The notes beneath the pieces are model-generated. The model saw only the letters and a program-made list of their open reading frames with translations, had not been told where the DNA came from and did not search any database. Of a stretch of DNA of 9,433 nucleotides, positions 1 through 5,157 are shown one piece after another (the first letter of the stretch is position 1; each line of letters begins with the position of its first letter). The translations under genes were made by a program, and so were the position numbers. This DNA is from Thermoguttaceae bacterium (GTDB lineage: Bacteria; Planctomycetota; Planctomycetia; Pirellulales; Thermoguttaceae). The stretch lies in the NCBI GenBank assembly GCA_017454585.1, contig JAFTCU010000310.1, forward strand, positions 1-9,433, in the 5' to 3' direction.

Positions 1-365
1 GGGAGTAGGAAAATGTCATGGCTGAAGTAACGGAAATTCTTCCGGTTGAGCCAAATCACTCCGCCCATTCCACAGTTGGCGAAATCGCCAAGACCAAAGT
101 CGATAACCCAGAAGAAACTGTCGTCCTGGAAGGTTTCGGGGTACTGGTAGTGGTAGGCGTCGAACATTTCGAAGAACGCCTGTTTGGCTCTTTTCACGAG
201 GAAATTGCCATCTTTGTCGTAATAGAAATCGTTTTCGTAGCGTTTCACGAGTGTAGTTCCTTTTTGGGCTGTGCCGTTTTCAGCGGCGTTGAGAGAATTC
301 ATGCCCAGTGCGGCGGCACCCAAACCGAGGGCCGTCCCTTTGAGCATATTGCGACGATTCAACAT
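1..365 (-). CDS. Tat-exported protein, N-terminal part (runs off left edge); possibly cupin/sugar-isomerase-like
   Basis: The reading frame opens at an ATG at 365 and stays open to base 1, giving 121 codons with no stop, so the C-terminal part lies outside the window. Residues 1-28 (MLNRRNMLKGTALGLGAAAL, then GMNSLNAA) form a classic twin-arginine signal: an RR pair, a Gly/Ala-rich hydrophobic stretch and an A-x-A-like cleavage region near residues 26-28. The protein is therefore probably folded in the cytoplasm and exported by Tat. The mature part starts around ENGTAQKG and contains a YYDKDGNF segment, then DFGLGDFANCGMGGVIW at about residues 87-103. This resembles planctomycete secreted proteins annotated as cupin or lyxose-isomerase-like, but that is only a memory-level resemblance and the function stays open. 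The start is supported by AGGAAAC eight bases upstream and a promoter at 436-463. Confidence 0.8.
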   Translation of the reverse strand, partial: MLNRRNMLKGTALGLGAAALGMNSLNAAENGTAQKGTTLVKRYENDFYYDKDGNFLVKRAKQAFFEMFDAYHYQYPETFQDDSFFWVIDFGLGDFANCGMGGVIWLNRKNFRYFSHDIFLL

Positions 366-435
366 TTTACGTTTCCTGTTTCTAGGGTCACGGAAAAATC
401 ACACCAAGGCGCAAAACGCCAATGGTTCAATCTTT

Positions 436-463
436 ATTATGTATCATCCCCCAATAAAATCAA
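436..463 (-). promoter_or_regulatory. Sigma70-like promoter of the Tat-signal gene
   Basis: Read on the minus strand, TTGATT (463-458) is followed by a 16-base spacer and CATAAT (441-436). These match the -35 and -10 consensus at 4/6 and 5/6. Transcription would start near 428, giving a leader of about 63 bases before the ATG at 365. The promoter lies between the dapA stop and this gene, so the gene need not depend on dapA read-through. Confidence 0.55.
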
Positions 464-476
464 GGGGTTCAAATCC

Positions 477-511
477 TTTTTCCTGAAATTTCTGAAAAAA
501 ATCCGGAAAAA
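477..511 (-). terminator. Possible weak terminator hairpin after dapA
   Basis: TTTTTCC (477-483) and GGAAAAA (505-511) are exact inverted copies, 7 bp with a 21-base loop, located 16 bases past the dapA stop. T-rich runs lie on both sides. The stem is poor in G+C and the loop is long, so this is only a suggestion of where dapA transcription ends. Confidence 0.25.
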
Positions 512-526
512 TCGTGGGTCTTTTCT

Positions 527-1414
527 TTACAAAAGGCCGTACGTCTTTAACGTACTGATCAGGGAGGCTTCCTGCTTCTCGTCCAGCGGAGTAAGCGGCA
601 GACGCATCTCGCCCGTGTCCATTCCAAGAAGCTTCATCGCACACTTGACCGGGATCGGGTTGGTCGCCAGGCTCAGCATATCGCGGCAAAGCTGGAAGGT
701 CTTGTAGTTCCATTTCTGCGCGGTTTCCAGATCGCCCTTGAGCATCGCGTTGCAAAGCGCCACCATATCCTGCGGAACGATGTTCCCCACCACGGAAATG
801 ATCCCCTTCGCGCCGACGGCCATGTGCGGGAGCGTCATGCTGTCGTCACCGCTAAGCACCGTCAAATCCGTCGTGGCGATGATACGGGACGCCTGGTCCA
901 TCATCCCGGACGCCTCTTTCACGAGCTGAATGTTCGGGATCTCGGCAAGACGCCGGATCGTCTCCGGCTCGATGTTCTTGCCCGAACGACCGGGAATATT
1001 GTAAATGCAGATCGGAATATTGACCGCTTCGGCGACGGCCTTGAAATGCTGATAAAAACCTTCCTGCGTTGGTTTGTTATAATACGGAGCGACGAGCAGA
1101 GCGGCATCTGCGCCCGTGTTTTCGGCCCAGCGGGTCAAACGGAGTGCCTCATTCGTGCAGTTTGAACCGGTTCCCGGCATCACTTTGCAGCGGCCCGCGG
1201 CGGCGCGGACGACAGTCGTGATGACCATTTCGTGTTCCTCGTGGGAGAGAGTGGGAGATTCACCGGTGGTTCCGACCGGGACGAGGCACGTCACGCCGGA
1301 GCGAATCAGGAACTCTGTGTTCCGTTCCAGTGCCTCATAATCTACTTTATCATTTTTGAACGGCGTGACCATCGCGATGGAAAGACCCGCGTATTCTTCA
1401 GCACGTGTTTTCAT
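527..1414 (-). CDS. dapA: 4-hydroxy-tetrahydrodipicolinate synthase
   Basis: Cytoplasmic TIM-barrel aldolase that condenses pyruvate with aspartate semialdehyde, the first committed step to diaminopimelate and lysine. At 295 residues it has normal family length. The catalytic set can be placed by comparison with E. coli DapA at a constant offset of about five: GTTGES with T49, YYNKP with Y112, YNIPGRSG with Y138 and R143, and the Schiff-base lysine K166 in LVKEASG. The retained arginine after the YNIPG motif favours DapA over N-acetylneuraminate lyase. The ATG at 1414 follows CAGGAAAC at eight bases, the same leader motif as the neighbouring Tat-signal gene. It is divergent from rmlD and has its own promoter at 1513-1541. 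No other lysine-pathway gene is visible, so it seems to be transcribed alone or with genes to its left. Confidence 0.96.
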   Translation of the reverse strand: MKTRAEEYAGLSIAMVTPFKNDKVDYEALERNTEFLIRSGVTCLVPVGTTGESPTLSHEEHEMVITTVVRAAAGRCKVMPGTGSNCTNEALRLTRWAENTGADAALLVAPYYNKPTQEGFYQHFKAVAEAVNIPICIYNIPGRSGKNIEPETIRRLAEIPNIQLVKEASGMMDQASRIIATTDLTVLSGDDSMTLPHMAVGAKGIISVVGNIVPQDMVALCNAMLKGDLETAQKWNYKTFQLCRDMLSLATNPIPVKCAMKLLGMDTGEMRLPLTPLDEKQEASLISTLKTYGLL

Positions 1415-1512
1415 GGGTTTTGTTTCCTGATTGAACCGAATGATTAAATCCCACAGGAGACCAACGTCCCCCGCTCGCCTATACTCTCACTGAACTTAAA
1501 CGGCAAAAATTT

Positions 1513-1541
1513 ATTATACCCGGAAATCCTTTTCACTTCAA
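1513..1541 (-). promoter_or_regulatory. Sigma70-like promoter of dapA
   Basis: On the minus strand TTGAAG (1541-1536) is followed by exactly 17 bases and a perfect TATAAT (1518-1513). The start of transcription would fall near 1506, leaving a leader of about 92 bases before the dapA ATG. Confidence 0.7.
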
Positions 1542-1654
1542 GGGGGGAGACGGGAGAAAAAAAACGAAATTTTTTGAAAAGATCAAATCTGGGGAATATT
1601 CACTGCTCTCCCGAAAAGAATATCGCCCAAATGAAGAAATTTTTTCGCGGATCC

Positions 1655-1683
1655 CTTCCACCGGATAAAGTTTGGTGTATAAT
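1655..1683 (+). promoter_or_regulatory. rmlD: Probable promoter of rmlD
   Basis: A perfect TATAAT lies at 1678-1683. The 17-base-spaced -35 position reads CTTCCA (3/6), so the -35 is weak. A start near 1690 gives a leader of about 68 bases. The leader contains CCTCCTCC (1731-1738) rather than a Shine-Dalgarno sequence. Confidence 0.45.
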
Positions 1684-1757
1684 AAAAGAGTCAAAAACAT
1701 CAAAGTTTTTCAGACGTTTCCCCATCCAAACCTCCTCCTTTTTGACGCTTTCATTTT

Positions 1758-2606
1758 ATGCTCCCGAAATTCCTGATTTTTGGCTCTAAAGGCCAGCTCG
1801 GTTCCGAATTTACCCGCCGGCTCGGCGAACGCGCTTTTCCTGTCGATCTGCCGGACGGTGATATTACGGACTTTTATGCAGTTGAGGAACTTCTCGACGC
1901 GATAAAACCCGCTGCGGTCCTGAACGCCGCCGCCTTCACCGCCGTGGATGCAGCCCAGCAGCAGCCGGCCATCTGCCGCCGGGTGAACGCTCTGGGGCCT
2001 CTGAATCTCGCGCGGGCCTGCGAGAAACGCGGCCTTCCGCTCGTCCACATCAGTACGGACTACGTATTTTGCGGCACGAAAAAGCGCTCGCCCCTGACGG
2101 AAACCGACGAACCGGCCCCCGAGGGGGTGTATGCCGTGACCAAATTCGAGGGCGAGCAGAACATTCAGAAAACCCACGAAAAGCACCTGATCCTGCGCAC
2201 TTGTGGCCTGTACGGGAAGCTCGGTGCGAACACGGCGGGGAACTTCGTCGAGACGATGCGCAAACTCGGCTCCTCGCGCAAAAACCTCCGCATCGTGAAC
2301 GACCAGCGCTGCACGCCGACGTGGATCCAGAATCTGGCGCAGGCCTCGATTTGGCTCCTGGAAAATGAAAAGTGGGGCCTTTACCACCTGACCGACTCGG
2401 GAGAAACGACCTGGTTCGACTTCGCGCACGAGATTTTCCGTCTTTGCGGCCTGACCCCTGAAGTCGGCCCGATCACGACAGCGGAATGGAACGCCCCCGC
2501 CCCACGTCCCCTTTACAGTGTGCTGGATTGCGGCAAATACCACGCCCTTGGTGGCCCCGCAATGCCGGACTGGCATGAATCCCTCGCGAAATATTTGGAA
2601 TTTTGA
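1758..2606 (+). CDS. rmlD: dTDP-4-dehydrorhamnose reductase
   Basis: Reduces dTDP-4-dehydro-L-rhamnose to dTDP-L-rhamnose with NAD(P)H, the last step of the activated rhamnose donor used for envelope polysaccharides; cytoplasmic. The 282 residues match the usual family length. The Rossmann nucleotide loop is GSKGQLG at residues 9-15, followed by VLNAAAFTAVDAAQ (54-67), the STDYVF segment (99-104) and the short-chain dehydrogenase pair YAVTK with Y125 and K129. The substrate-side TPTWI (186-190) and the C-terminal RPLYSVLD (250-257) are also typical of RmlD. The ATG at 1758 lacks a Shine-Dalgarno site but fits the Rossmann N terminus exactly, so no longer start is needed. rmlA, rmlB and rmlC are not in the window. 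The next gene begins 7 bases after the stop and is probably cotranscribed. Confidence 0.93.
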   Translation: MLPKFLIFGSKGQLGSEFTRRLGERAFPVDLPDGDITDFYAVEELLDAIKPAAVLNAAAFTAVDAAQQQPAICRRVNALGPLNLARACEKRGLPLVHISTDYVFCGTKKRSPLTETDEPAPEGVYAVTKFEGEQNIQKTHEKHLILRTCGLYGKLGANTAGNFVETMRKLGSSRKNLRIVNDQRCTPTWIQNLAQASIWLLENEKWGLYHLTDSGETTWFDFAHEIFRLCGLTPEVGPITTAEWNAPAPRPLYSVLDCGKYHALGGPAMPDWHESLAKYLEF

Positions 2607-2613
2607 AGAAATA

Positions 2614-3879
2614 ATGAAACGTTTCCTGCTCATTTTGACGTTCCTTTTGCTCCCTGGATTTGCGCTGGCTCAGACTCCCGAGGAAGTGAACGCTTTGGTG
2701 AAAAACCTGACTAGCCCATCCGCGGCAAAGCGCGCGGCGGCGGAAAAGGGGCTTTTGGAGCTTGGGCCTGGGATTTTGCCGCTTCTCCCTGAGTCGGTCC
2801 GTTCGCCCGAAGCAAAAATGCGCCTGAACCGGGTCCGGCTGGAACTGGAGCGTCAGGTCGCTGAGGACTCGCTCAAGGCGGGAGTCGTCACGTTTCCCGA
2901 GGATTACACTTCCGGGAGCGCCGCGGAAATGCTCGCTCTGGCTGCGAAACAGACGGGGAATCTGATCGAGGCCGACCTTCCTGAAAACGCCGTTTTTACG
3001 AAGCCGCAGAATCTGGCGGCGATGGAATTCTGGCCGTTCCTCGACGCTTTCTGCGATCAGCTTCACCTGGAACCGCAAGCGCTCCCCGAAAAGAAAGGGC
3101 TGAAACTCGTCCCGACAGACCGTCAGACGCCGAGTCCTGCGTATCTTCAGCCTTTTCGGCTTGAGGCGGTCCAGATGCAAAAAACCGTGGGAAATGCCGG
3201 GCTTCTTCGTCTGAAACTGGCTTGGGAGCCGCGGATTCAGCCCGTTTTCGCGTACCTGAAACTGACCGAAGGTTCCTTTGACGGCGGCGAGCCGGTAAAA
3301 TTCCCCGGGACCGAATACGAAATTCTGATCGGGCAAAACGATTTCCGCGCGTTCTGCGACGTACCGCTCTCTGCCCGGCTCGTTTCTCCGGAGGCCAAAA
3401 CGCTGGCGATCCGTGGGACGCTCTCGGCCGTGGCGTGCGGAGCGAGGAAAGATTTCACGTTCGACGCGCTGGACCAGAAACTCGATCGGGCCTTTACGCC
3501 TGCTTCCGCCCGAACCGCGGCGCTTTTGGTGACATTCAGCCGGCTGCGGACCGAAAAGACGAAAACGGGCACGTACCTGGCCGCGACTTTGCGCTACCGG
3601 TATGAAGAAGCGCACGAGGCGATGGAATCACACCGAACGTGGATTTATGAGAACGACGCGATGCTTCTCGGGCCGGATGGGGCGGAGATCGTGTCTGAGC
3701 GGTCAGAACTTTTGCGCCAAACTCCAAACGAGATTGCCGCAGAGATCTACTTTCCCGTGAACGACGAAATCCTGAAGGAGCTGAGCGGGTGGAAACTTGT
3801 TTTCCCAAGACCTTGCGGGATTTATGAGGTTCAAGCCCCATTTGAATTGAAGGGGATTCCTCTGGGAGGGACAAATTAA
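2614..3879 (+). CDS. Exported protein with HEAT-like and STN-like segments, function unknown
   Basis: A 421-residue protein with a clear Sec signal peptide: MKR, a leucine-rich core (LLILTFLLLPGF) and cleavage after ALA at residue 19, leaving Q20 as N terminus. There is no lipobox cysteine. Residues 22-60 (VNALVKNLTSPSAAKRAAAE and following) look like a HEAT-type helical pair. Residues about 98-168 (GSAAEMLALAAKQTGN, then a TKPQNLAAMEFWPFLDAF element) resemble the STN/secretin-type short domain often seen in planctomycete secreted proteins. The C-terminal half is predicted beta-rich with no motif I recognise. The frame also allows a start at 2518, but that lies inside rmlD and would bury the signal peptide; GAAG at 2605-2608 supports the ATG at 2614. 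It is probably in an operon with rmlD. Role unknown; location periplasmic or extracellular. Confidence 0.85.
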   Translation: MKRFLLILTFLLLPGFALAQTPEEVNALVKNLTSPSAAKRAAAEKGLLELGPGILPLLPESVRSPEAKMRLNRVRLELERQVAEDSLKAGVVTFPEDYTSGSAAEMLALAAKQTGNLIEADLPENAVFTKPQNLAAMEFWPFLDAFCDQLHLEPQALPEKKGLKLVPTDRQTPSPAYLQPFRLEAVQMQKTVGNAGLLRLKLAWEPRIQPVFAYLKLTEGSFDGGEPVKFPGTEYEILIGQNDFRAFCDVPLSARLVSPEAKTLAIRGTLSAVACGARKDFTFDALDQKLDRAFTPASARTAALLVTFSRLRTEKTKTGTYLAATLRYRYEEAHEAMESHRTWIYENDAMLLGPDGAEIVSERSELLRQTPNEIAAEIYFPVNDEILKELSGWKLVFPRPCGIYEVQAPFELKGIPLGGTN

Positions 3880-4070
3880 ATTTTAACCAAAATATCCCAT
3901 GGCATTTTTGAGGGGGATTTGTCTGTCAAAACCTGCAAAATTAAAGCACAAATTGCCCTCAAAAATTTACCCAAGTTCTCAAAAAATCATTCTATTTTCA
4001 AAAACGAGAAAATTTTTCCTGTTTTTTCAATATTTTTCTTAAAAAATCTTTAAAATGGGGGGAAACGCAT
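3880..4070. other. A/T-rich spacer after the HEAT/STN-like gene
   Basis: No gene is seen. It contains the long inverted repeat at 3904-3966, listed separately. From about 3970 to 4057 there are dense A and T tracts just upstream of the strong promoter at 4071. Such tracts could act as an UP element for RNA polymerase, which is an inference from base composition only. Confidence 0.5.
3904..3966. repeat. 11-bp perfect inverted repeat, extendable to about 18 bp
   Basis: ATTTTTGAGGG (3904-3914) and CCCTCAAAAAT (3956-3966) are exact inverted copies. Inside them ATTTG (3917-3921) and CAAAT (3949-3953) continue the stem after one mismatch and one G-T pair, leaving a 27-base loop. It begins 25 bases after the stop of the HEAT/STN-like gene. 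It could act in termination or mRNA 3' protection, but no T-run follows the stem on the plus strand. Confidence 0.6.
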
Positions 4071-4099
4071 TTGACATTTTCAGGAAAATATGTCATACT
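4071..4099 (+). promoter_or_regulatory. Strong extended -10 promoter driving the 4105-4810 region
   Basis: A perfect TTGACA (4071-4076) is followed by 17 bases and CATACT (4094-4099), with TGT directly before it (4091-4093) as an extended -10. Upstream is an A/T-rich stretch. It is the best -35 in the window and fires into a region with no long reading frame. Transcription would begin near 4105-4107. Confidence 0.7.
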
Positions 4100-4490
4100 A
4101 TATTGGTTAAGGGGAACCGAAACCCAAAAGTAAGCAAATAAAAAAAGCTTCAGGGGTTAAAACCGGAACCCTCTGCAAAAAACGCAGAACTACAATAAAT
4201 CGTCCTCGTTAGAGAAAATGGGAAACTTTTTTTCTTTTTTTCAGGAAAATGAAGCGAGAAAAGGGTGTTTCCCGACGATAAATTTTAGGTGAAACAGACC
4301 GTGGAAACACGGAAACGCTGAGACGTTTCAAGTTTGACCGATTCAGACGGAGGATTTCCTCTGAGGCCCTGTTGATTCAGCCTCGTGTACCTTTTGGTCG
4401 TCTTTTCGGTAATTTGTCGCGATGAGTGACCCGGAACTGTTCGTGTTTTACGTGCTTTCACATTTTTGCAGGTTCGACCCAAGCCCACTT

Positions 4491-4599
4491 CAGTAAACTT
4501 ATTTTCAATATCTCACAGCCAGGGTAAAACCGGCCTTTAATTTTGGTTTACTGTTTGTCCAAAGCGCTTTGGTCACAACGGGAAGTGAAAGGCCCCGGT
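4491..4599 (+). other. Predicted pseudoknot with a long-range helix
   Basis: Three pairings are visible. CAGTAAAC (4491-4498) is the exact reverse complement of GTTTACTG (4546-4553). ACCGG+CCTTT (4529-4538) pairs with AAAGG-cc-CCGGT (4588-4599), 10 bp with a CC bulge. Inside that helix CCAAA-GCGC-TTTGG (4559-4572) forms a hairpin. The first pairing crosses the second, which defines a pseudoknot if both form in the same molecule. Confidence 0.45.
4559..4572. repeat. 14-base perfect palindrome, LacI-operator-like
   Basis: CCAAAGCGCTTTGG is perfectly self-complementary around a central CG. Its core AAAGCGCTTT resembles operators of LacI-family regulators. In the RNA reading it is simply the hairpin nested in the 4529-4599 helix. 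The position, about 450 bases downstream of the promoter, makes an operator role less likely than the hairpin role. Confidence 0.35.
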
Positions 4600-4722
4600 A
4601 ATTAGTATTTGTTTTGTAACTGTTGGTTGGATTTGCCCGGCCAGGCATCCGCGGAGGTTAAAGGCTGCTCAGGCTGGCACTAATTGAGTGATGGAACTGT
4701 TTTTTCCATGAAGGAGATTCCC

Positions 4723-4770
4723 ATGACTTTCCAACGAGTTCGCATCTTTCCGGGTTTGGCGGGGTACTGA
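4723..4770 (+). CDS. Micro-ORF of 15 codons with a strong ribosome binding site
   Basis: AAGGAGA (4711-4717) lies five bases before an ATG at 4723, among the best Shine-Dalgarno/start arrangements in the window. The frame encodes MTFQRVRIFPGLAGY and stops at TGA 4768-4770. The last codons and the stop fall in the 5' arm and loop edge of the 10-bp hairpin at 4760-4788, so translation would unfold that hairpin. This is the geometry of a leader peptide, but the peptide has no run of a single amino acid that would mark classic attenuation. The site could also be accidental within a structured RNA. Confidence 0.3.
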   Translation: MTFQRVRIFPGLAGY

Positions 4771-4788
4771 CAGGATTTCAGTGCCCCG
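4760..4788 (+). terminator. 10-bp hairpin near the 3' end of the putative RNA
   Basis: CGGGGTACTG (4760-4769) pairs with CAGTGCCCCG (4779-4788) over ten bp including one G-T pair, with a 9-base loop. It is the most stable simple hairpin in the gap. No pure T-run follows; the next bases form a second hairpin, TGAAAAA/TTTTTCA (4791-4810), whose 3' arm contains five T. It may be a terminator, a 3'-end processing structure or a leader regulatory element. Confidence 0.4.
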
Positions 4789-4810
4789 GGTGAAAAATCT
4801 CCGTTTTTCA

Positions 4811-5157
4811 TTAACTCAAACCTCAGGAGGATAAAAAAACTTTACTATTTATGGATTGTTTCGATTAGTTTCAATCGTTGGTCCTTTTCAGAGCAGCTGA
4901 ATACTGCAGAAAATACAAAAACCTTTGTGCGACGTGCCTTTATCGTCCCAGCTTTTTGCAAATTCATTTCGGAAACTTTGTTCCCTGTTCCTTGTAGGTG
5001 CTCGAGTTGAGCTTTTAGCAGTTGGAAATCCGAATAAAAAGGGTATTTTTCCCTTGCAGGCTGAGGCAATAAAAGCACGTCTAAATTTTTTAAAAACTGA
5101 TTACTGACTACTTATTTCTGCCAAGGCAGAACTCTGACAACTGATAAAACCGAACAA
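4811..5157. other. Spacer before the phosphohexomutase gene
   Basis: No gene is supported here. A perfect AGGAGG (4825-4830) has no start codon at usable distance; the nearest ATG (4851) is 20 bases on and stops after five codons. Small inverted repeats occur, such as CGATT/AATCG (4862-4866/4873-4877). A 60-codon open frame at 4925-5107 has no ribosome site and no recognisable protein character. I find no clear promoter for the downstream gene. Confidence 0.5.
5116..5131. repeat. 16-base perfect palindrome just upstream of the phosphohexomutase start
   Basis: TTCTGCCAAGGCAGAA is perfectly self-complementary and ends 26 bases before the ATG at 5158. It could be an operator for a dimeric regulator or a hairpin (TTCTGC-CAAG-GCAGAA) in the leader. 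No T-run follows, so a terminator is unlikely. Confidence 0.5.

Larger units (their letters stand above)
1415..1757. other. Divergent spacer between dapA and rmlD
   Basis: No gene is seen in these 343 bases. They carry the dapA promoter and a weaker rmlD promoter. Between the promoters are an inverted repeat CGGGAGA (1551-1557) / TCTCCCG (1607-1613) and two copies of GAAATTTTTT at 1566-1575 and 1636-1645, spaced exactly 70 bases apart. These may be regulatory or may be chance in an A/T-rich spacer. Confidence 0.5.
4105..4810 (+). ncRNA. Candidate large structured non-coding RNA
   Basis: About 700 bases directly downstream of the strong promoter contain no convincing protein gene but many local and long-range complementary segments.

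5' part: TTGGTT/AACCGA (4103-4108/4115-4120), GGGTT/AACCC (4154-4158/4167-4171) and TCTGC/GCAGA (4172-4176/4184-4188).

Middle: CCGTG-GAAA-CACGG, a GNRA-capped hairpin (4299-4312), abutting AAACG/CGTTT (4313-4317/4324-4328); then TCAGA/TCTGA (4343-4347/4360-4364) and GAGGC/GCCTC (4363-4367/4380-4384). The last two share bases 4363-4364.

Centre: a pseudoknot-like set at 4491-4599.

3' part: TGCC/GGCA (4634-4637/4644-4647), ATGGAA/TTCCAT (4691-4696/4704-4709), a 10-bp hairpin (4760-4788) and TGAAAAA/TTTTTCA (4791-4797/4804-4810).

No signature of tmRNA, RNase P, SRP, 6S or group I/II introns was found. Both ends are uncertain, and it may instead be a very long glmM leader. Confidence 0.5.

Noticed and set aside
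18..707. 229-codon open frame on the plus strand
   Set aside because: It lies antisense across both the Tat-signal gene and dapA, which have clear signatures, and has no protein features of its own.
2518..2613. N-terminal extension of the HEAT/STN-like protein
   Set aside because: It would start inside rmlD and place 32 residues ahead of a perfect signal peptide; the ATG at 2614 is the natural start.
1710..2633. 307-codon open frame on the minus strand
   Set aside because: Antisense shadow of rmlD, whose catalytic motifs are intact on the plus strand. Its Arg-rich composition is typical of a shadow frame.
2473..3615. 380-codon open frame on the minus strand
   Set aside because: Antisense shadow of the signal-peptide-bearing HEAT/STN-like protein; Arg/Phe-rich without any recognisable domain.
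4227..4244. T-rich tract as an intrinsic terminator for a short RNA
   Set aside because: No GC-rich hairpin stands directly before the T tract, so early termination there is not supported.
4471..4486. GGTTCGA, T-loop-like sequence suggesting a tRNA or tmRNA
   Set aside because: The flanking bases do not form the 5-bp T stem, no acceptor stem or CCA end is present, and the conserved tmRNA 5' segment is missing.
4285..4488. 67-codon minus-strand open frame in the long gap
   Set aside because: No ribosome site, no recognisable protein pattern, and it overlaps the hairpin-rich part of the putative RNA.
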